A DNA stretch of 64,000 nt from Ohtaekwangia koreensis (lineage in GTDB: Bacteria > Bacteroidota > Bacteroidia > Cytophagales > Cyclobacteriaceae): the NCBI RefSeq assembly GCF_900167975.1, contig NZ_FUZU01000001.1, forward strand, positions 1,398,580-1,462,579, in the 5' to 3' direction. Both the position numbers and the translations under genes were made by a program. Under the pieces are notes generated by a model, which was not told the DNA's origin, did not search any database, and saw only the letters and a list, made by a program, of their open reading frames with translations. Positions 60,753 through 64,000 of the stretch are shown here, one piece after another (within the stretch, counting starts at the first letter, position 1; every line of letters begins with the position of its first letter).

Positions 60753-61286
60753 TTATTTTAATTTCTTTAATATATTCCAGCGAGGGTCGATTCCATCATT
60801 ATCATCGTTGTCACCACCTTTTTCATCAGAAGAAGAGGTGTACACAATCTTACCTTCCTGGTTTTCATCTTCATCGTCTTCAGCTTCCTGAAATTTCGGA
60901 TGGAGTTTTTTAATCGGTATAGCCAGGGCAATGAATTCATATAAATACTGACCAAGTTCCAGCGTAGCGGTATCGCGATGAATCATGATAATCTCATCAC
61001 TCATCTCTTCATTGGTATCACCAAACTTGAAAAGAATACGATGATCGCTTTCGATTGGAAAATCAAAGGGTTCCAGGCTTCTGTCACAAGTCAGCACTGC
61101 GTTTCCTTTAATTATAAAGTCAGCTTCAATGAACGTTTCATGTTTATTAAGCGCTACATCAGCATGGAAGCTCCCTTGCGAAACAAGGTCAGTTCCGTAT
61201 TCCCTGAAAAACGTATCACCTAGATCATAATTGAAATGGTGAATTTTGTTGCTCAGGCTGATAATATTTACGCTATAAGCCCCCAC
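60753..61286 (-). CDS. DUF177 (YceD) family protein
   Basis: 177 residues from GTG 61286. The YceD core includes FHADVALNKHETFIEADFIIKGNAVLTCDRSLEPFDFPI with its single conserved Cys; two or three Cys occur in other members. The C-terminal segment is strongly acidic (EAEDDEDENQEGK; DEKGGDNDDNDGIDPRWNIL). YceD proteins are linked to 50S ribosome or 23S rRNA biogenesis and normally lie next to rpmF, as here (14 bases). The acidic tail is longer than usual. Confidence 0.88.
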   Translation of the reverse strand: MGAYSVNIISLSNKIHHFNYDLGDTFFREYGTDLVSQGSFHADVALNKHETFIEADFIIKGNAVLTCDRSLEPFDFPIESDHRILFKFGDTNEEMSDEIIMIHRDTATLELGQYLYEFIALAIPIKKLHPKFQEAEDDEDENQEGKIVYTSSSDEKGGDNDDNDGIDPRWNILKKLK

Positions 61287-61321
61287 AAATCGCGCCCCGA
61301 AAGGCTTTTAAAATTAGTCGG

Positions 61322-61329
61322 CAAATTTA
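61322..61329 (-). promoter_or_regulatory. Promoter core of the DUF177-rpmF transcript
   Basis: TAAATTTG on the minus strand, exact TAnnTTTG, 36 bases before the GTG start; the upstream TTTG is not evident. Confidence 0.45.
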
Positions 61330-61446
61330 GGAGAATTAATGAAATTCTACACGAACGTGTACAGAAATTGCGTAAATCATCAATTCCAGGCGTCTAGGAC
61401 GGCATTTTTAAAGTAATAAACAGGTCAGAATACGAGCTGAAAAGAT

Positions 61447-61833
61447 TTAGATGTATTCATGGATGGCTACATCCTTTAATTCCTGACGTGATTTTTTACC
61501 ATAGTTTTCGATAAAAAAGTCGATAACACCTTTTTTGAAACCTAGTTTGATCGCAATGTTTTTTGTGAAAATGATCTCACTTTCAAATACATTCTGATCC
61601 ACAAACACCAGCTCCACGCTAGACATCAGGTAATCGAACTTCTGATCCAAAGAAAGAGCACCTAACGAATCGATAGGTTCTGGGTTACGGATTAGCTCCA
61701 GCACTTCTTCTTCCGGAAATTTACGCTCTCTGGCAATTTTAAAAATCAGTTCACGCTCGATCTTAGCAAAGTGCTTGTCGGCTTCAGCCAGTTGAATAAG
61801 TATGTTCAGTTGCTTCTTAGTGACGATATCCAT
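61447..61833 (-). CDS. TerB-like helical protein
   Basis: 128 residues from ATG 61833; an ATG 11 codons upstream gives a hydrophobic extension that is less likely. KKQLNILIQLAEADKHFAKIERELIFKIARERKFPEEEVLELI resembles the TerB helical bundle with its acidic metal-site residues (AEAD...E). The second half (LGALSLDQKFDYLMSSVELVFVDQNVFESEIIFTKNIAIKLGF) continues the same pattern. Function unknown; tellurite resistance is not implied by a lone TerB-like domain. It stands between pdxA and DUF177. Confidence 0.65.
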   Translation of the reverse strand: MDIVTKKQLNILIQLAEADKHFAKIERELIFKIARERKFPEEEVLELIRNPEPIDSLGALSLDQKFDYLMSSVELVFVDQNVFESEIIFTKNIAIKLGFKKGVIDFFIENYGKKSRQELKDVAIHEYI

Positions 61834-61925
61834 TTCAACTAATACTTGAAGATCAAATATAACCATTAATAAAAACTAACCTTACCAGTCTGGTCAAGTG
61901 GTAAAAATGGCCTACCTAAGTAAGC

Positions 61926-62945
61926 TTATTTTTCTGTGGATGGTTCAAATCGATGTTTAAAAATATCATGTGCTCTATAAATGGCTTCGCGAAGTGAGCT
62001 CTCACTTGCCTGGTTTTTACCTGCTATCGTATAGCCCGTGCCATGGTCAGGAGAGGTGCGTACGATGGGCAACCCGGCTGTGAAGTTTATTCCCTCATCA
62101 AAGGCTATAGATTTGAAAGGGATAAGACCCTGGTCGTGATACATGGCCAGAACGGCATCATACTTGGCATATTGTCCTGAAGCAAAAAAGCCGTCAGCCG
62201 GAAACGGTCCGTATACCAACTTGCCTTTATTTCGCTGGTCATTAACCACGGGCTTAATGATCAACTCATCTTCCTGGCCTATTAAACCACCATCGCCAGC
62301 ATGTGGATTCAATCCGAGTACAGCAATCTTAGGTTTAGCGATTCCAAAATCTTTACGAAGCGAGTGCTCCATGAGTCGAAGCTTAGCTTCGATCTTCTCT
62401 TTTGATATAGCCGCTGCTACATCTTTTACCGGAATATGTTCTGTTACTAAACCAACACGCAGCGTGTTGCTTACCATAAACATCAGGCTCTCCGTTGCGC
62501 CAAAGTATGTGGTAAGAAATTCTGTATGACCTTTGAATGGAAACTCTTCACTATGAATACTGAGTTTGTCGATAGGAGCCGTTACCAACGCATCAATTAA
62601 TCCTTCCTTTAATTCTTCACACGCTTGCTTTAAAGCAATCAGTGCTGCCTTGCCAGTCTCCTTGGATGCTTTTCCCGGAGTGATCTCAACAGTATCTTCC
62701 CAACTATTCACCACGTTGATCGTCTTCACAGTGAACTGTCCCTTGTTACGAACCTGGGAGTAATTAAATTCCTCAATGTTTAACTGCTTCTTATAAAATG
62801 AAATCGCCCGTGCAGATCCATATATAACCGGAGTAATTAGATTGAGCAGGCGATTGTCTGCCAGTGCTTTGATCACCACTTCAGGCCCAACGCCATTCAG
62901 GTCACCAAGAGTAATACCAATGCGAGGTTTTTGTGTTTGAGTCAT
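61926..62945 (-). CDS. pdxA: 4-hydroxythreonine-4-phosphate dehydrogenase
   Basis: 339 residues. The start PRIGITLGDLNGVGPEVVIKAL and the metal-site His (HTEFLTTYFG; GLNPHAGDGGLIG; AMYHDQGLIPFK) are the PdxA signature; TSPDHGTGYTIAG follows. It oxidises 4-phosphohydroxy-threonine with NAD on the way to pyridoxal phosphate. It starts the direction of the minus-strand chain TerB-DUF177-rpmF and is divergent from rsmA; the pdxA-rsmA neighbourhood is widespread in bacteria. Confidence 0.95.
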   Translation of the reverse strand: MTQTQKPRIGITLGDLNGVGPEVVIKALADNRLLNLITPVIYGSARAISFYKKQLNIEEFNYSQVRNKGQFTVKTINVVNSWEDTVEITPGKASKETGKAALIALKQACEELKEGLIDALVTAPIDKLSIHSEEFPFKGHTEFLTTYFGATESLMFMVSNTLRVGLVTEHIPVKDVAAAISKEKIEAKLRLMEHSLRKDFGIAKPKIAVLGLNPHAGDGGLIGQEDELIIKPVVNDQRNKGKLVYGPFPADGFFASGQYAKYDAVLAMYHDQGLIPFKSIAFDEGINFTAGLPIVRTSPDHGTGYTIAGKNQASESSLREAIYRAHDIFKHRFEPSTEK

Positions 62946-63279
62946 GTAAGCTAAGGAATGAATTCATTGCGATTTAGTAAATAATGATGGAAAGTCCGAA
63001 AGTGTCGTAAAGTCAGGAAGACGGAAGGAGAGAAAAGTAGAGGTGTTGAATGTGGCAAAGTCCGGAAGTCTGGAAGACGGAAAAGTCCGGAAGAAGGATG
63101 TAGAAGTTTGAAAGAGGAAGACGATAAGCTGATTCATCTGACTATAAATTATATAGCCATGCGCTACGATATTATAGGGCCCTGTATACTTCCCGTCTTC
63201 CTGACTTTCCGTCTCACCTTCCCTATCTTAAATTTTGCATAGCCCACATCTTACATTCTCTTTGTACTTTTAGCACTTC
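62946..63279. repeat. Intergenic region with GGAAGTC-type repeats
   Basis: About 330 bases between divergent pdxA and rsmA. It contains several imperfect copies of (A)AGTCCGGAAG and GGAAGACGGAA in 62985-63090, and a perfect 15-base inverted repeat AAGTCAGGAAGACGG (63010-63024) / CCGTCTTCCTGACTT (63193-63207). No gene is visible. The promoter of rsmA lies at 63234-63264. Confidence 0.6.
63234..63264 (+). promoter_or_regulatory. Promoter of rsmA
   Basis: TTTG (63234-63237), 19 bases, TCTCTTTG (63257-63264), one mismatch in the core. It predicts a leader of about 10 bases to the ATG at 63280. Confidence 0.65.
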
Positions 63280-64000
63280 ATGGACAAGTCAATTTATAGA
63301 GTAAGAGCGAAGAAATCGTTGGGACAGCATTTTTTGCATGACCAGGGTGTTGCGCGTAAAATTGTTGAATCATTAAAGATTGAAGGCGAAAGTCATCCGG
63401 TTTTGGAAATAGGTCCAGGCATGGGTGTGCTCACGCAGTACATGGTTACTGATAAAAAGCTTCAACTGAAGCTTATCGAGATTGATCGCGATTCAGTGAA
63501 GTATCTGCATACACATTACCCTGCATTGAAGAGTAACATTATAGAAGGTGACTTTCTGAAGATGGAATTGACCGACATATTTCCTGGTAAATTCTCGATC
63601 ATTGGTAATTTCCCCTATAACATTTCATCGCAGATATTTTTTAAAGTACTTCAACATCGTGATCAGGTTGATCAAGTGGTATGCATGCTTCAGAAAGAAG
63701 TTGCCGAACGTATTGCTGAAAAACATGGAAGCAAAACGTATGGCATCTTAAGCGTGTTGCTGCAAGCTTATTATGATATTGAGTTTTTATTCAAAGTACC
63801 ACCCGGAGTATTTATACCACCACCGAAAGTGATGTCGGCTGTGATACGGCTTCAACGCAATAGCAGAACCCGGCTTGAGTGTGATGAACAACTCTTTGTA
63901 AAGGTGGTAAAGCAAGGTTTTAACAACCGTAGGAAGACCTTGCGCAACGCCCTAAAACCTCTAGCTTTGCTTCCCGAAATTTCGTCCCTTAAACTGCTTG
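63280..64000 (+). CDS. rsmA: 16S rRNA dimethyladenosine transferase, cut by the window end
   Basis: The first 240 residues; the C-terminus lies beyond base 64000. It starts MDKSIYRVRAKKSLGQHFLHDQ (the KsgA RKSLGQHFL-like start), with SAM-binding VLEIGPGMGVLTQYM, acidic EIDRDSV, the catalytic NFPYNISS and the helical domain with PPPKVMSAVIRL. It methylates two adenines of 16S rRNA (1518/1519 in E. coli). It is divergent from pdxA. Confidence 0.94.
   Translation, partial: MDKSIYRVRAKKSLGQHFLHDQGVARKIVESLKIEGESHPVLEIGPGMGVLTQYMVTDKKLQLKLIEIDRDSVKYLHTHYPALKSNIIEGDFLKMELTDIFPGKFSIIGNFPYNISSQIFFKVLQHRDQVDQVVCMLQKEVAERIAEKHGSKTYGILSVLLQAYYDIEFLFKVPPGVFIPPPKVMSAVIRLQRNSRTRLECDEQLFVKVVKQGFNNRRKTLRNALKPLALLPEISSLKLL

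Noticed and set aside
61447-61833. Calling the TerB-like gene a tellurite-resistance determinant
   Set aside because: Only a lone TerB-like helical domain is present, without terC, terD or related genes nearby.
1-64000. CRISPR arrays, prophage or insertion sequences
   Set aside because: No regularly spaced direct repeats, no transposase or phage genes, no target-site duplications were found on either strand.

Overview
The window looks like a chromosomal segment of a member of the Bacteroidota, most likely a Cytophagales-type bacterium. The evidence is a gliding-motility/T9SS type B C-terminal sorting domain, Bacteroidota-typical families (DUF4290, DUF3109, DUF4159, DUF4175, BatA), promoters matching TTTG-N19-TAnnTTTG, and almost no Shine-Dalgarno sequences. 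No IS element, prophage, CRISPR array, tRNA or rRNA gene was seen.

Layout. 1-4.6 kb: the end of an ABC exporter gene, a DUF2892 membrane protein, a lysine-rich exported protein, a Ste24-type M48 protease and a Tat-exported Gfo/Idh/MocA oxidoreductase. 4.7-13.6 kb: a tripartite RND efflux operon (adaptor, pump, TolC, a small HMA-like protein, a beta-barrel protein). It is headed by a short NAD-binding-domain-like protein and preceded by a membrane class III nucleotide cyclase and a Crp/Fnr regulator. Two promoters here share one perfect palindrome and one core element with identical spacing, which suggests a local regulon. 13.7-23.4 kb: pdhB, an abundant-looking OmpA/TPR lipoprotein, PspC, a glycosyltransferase, YbaB, a T9SS cargo protein, hutH and hisS. 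23.5-32.7 kb: a small basic protein with a textbook promoter, xth, tandem paralogous exported proteins, murA (Asp in place of the fosfomycin-target Cys), DUF4290, a VapBC-like toxin-antitoxin pair lodged between DUF4290 and a UvrD/PcrA helicase, a TcmP-like protein and DUF3109.

33-40.5 kb: an ECF sigma factor with a possible coupled micro-ORF and a membrane partner, an ankyrin lipoprotein, an acyltransferase, a DprE1-like oxidase, a membrane-bound AraC regulator and a PD40 beta-propeller protein. 40.5-56.5 kb: a long co-oriented block. Three TldD paralogs carry Tat-type signal peptides and two TldE paralogs carry none. They are followed by DUF4159, MoxR, DUF58, BatA, DUF4175 and a large membrane protein, most with overlapping or nearly touching ends. 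This is the most interesting assembly: a possible Tat-exported TldD/TldE peptidase set next to a MoxR/VWA envelope module. 56.5-64 kb: accC, accB, efp, fabH, a possible micro-ORF, rpmF, DUF177, a TerB-like protein and pdxA, with rsmA divergent and cut by the window end.

All assignments come from reading the sequence and from family knowledge; no database search was run. Start sites were moved from the longest ORF where a signal peptide, a promoter or a neighbouring gene favoured a shorter form.
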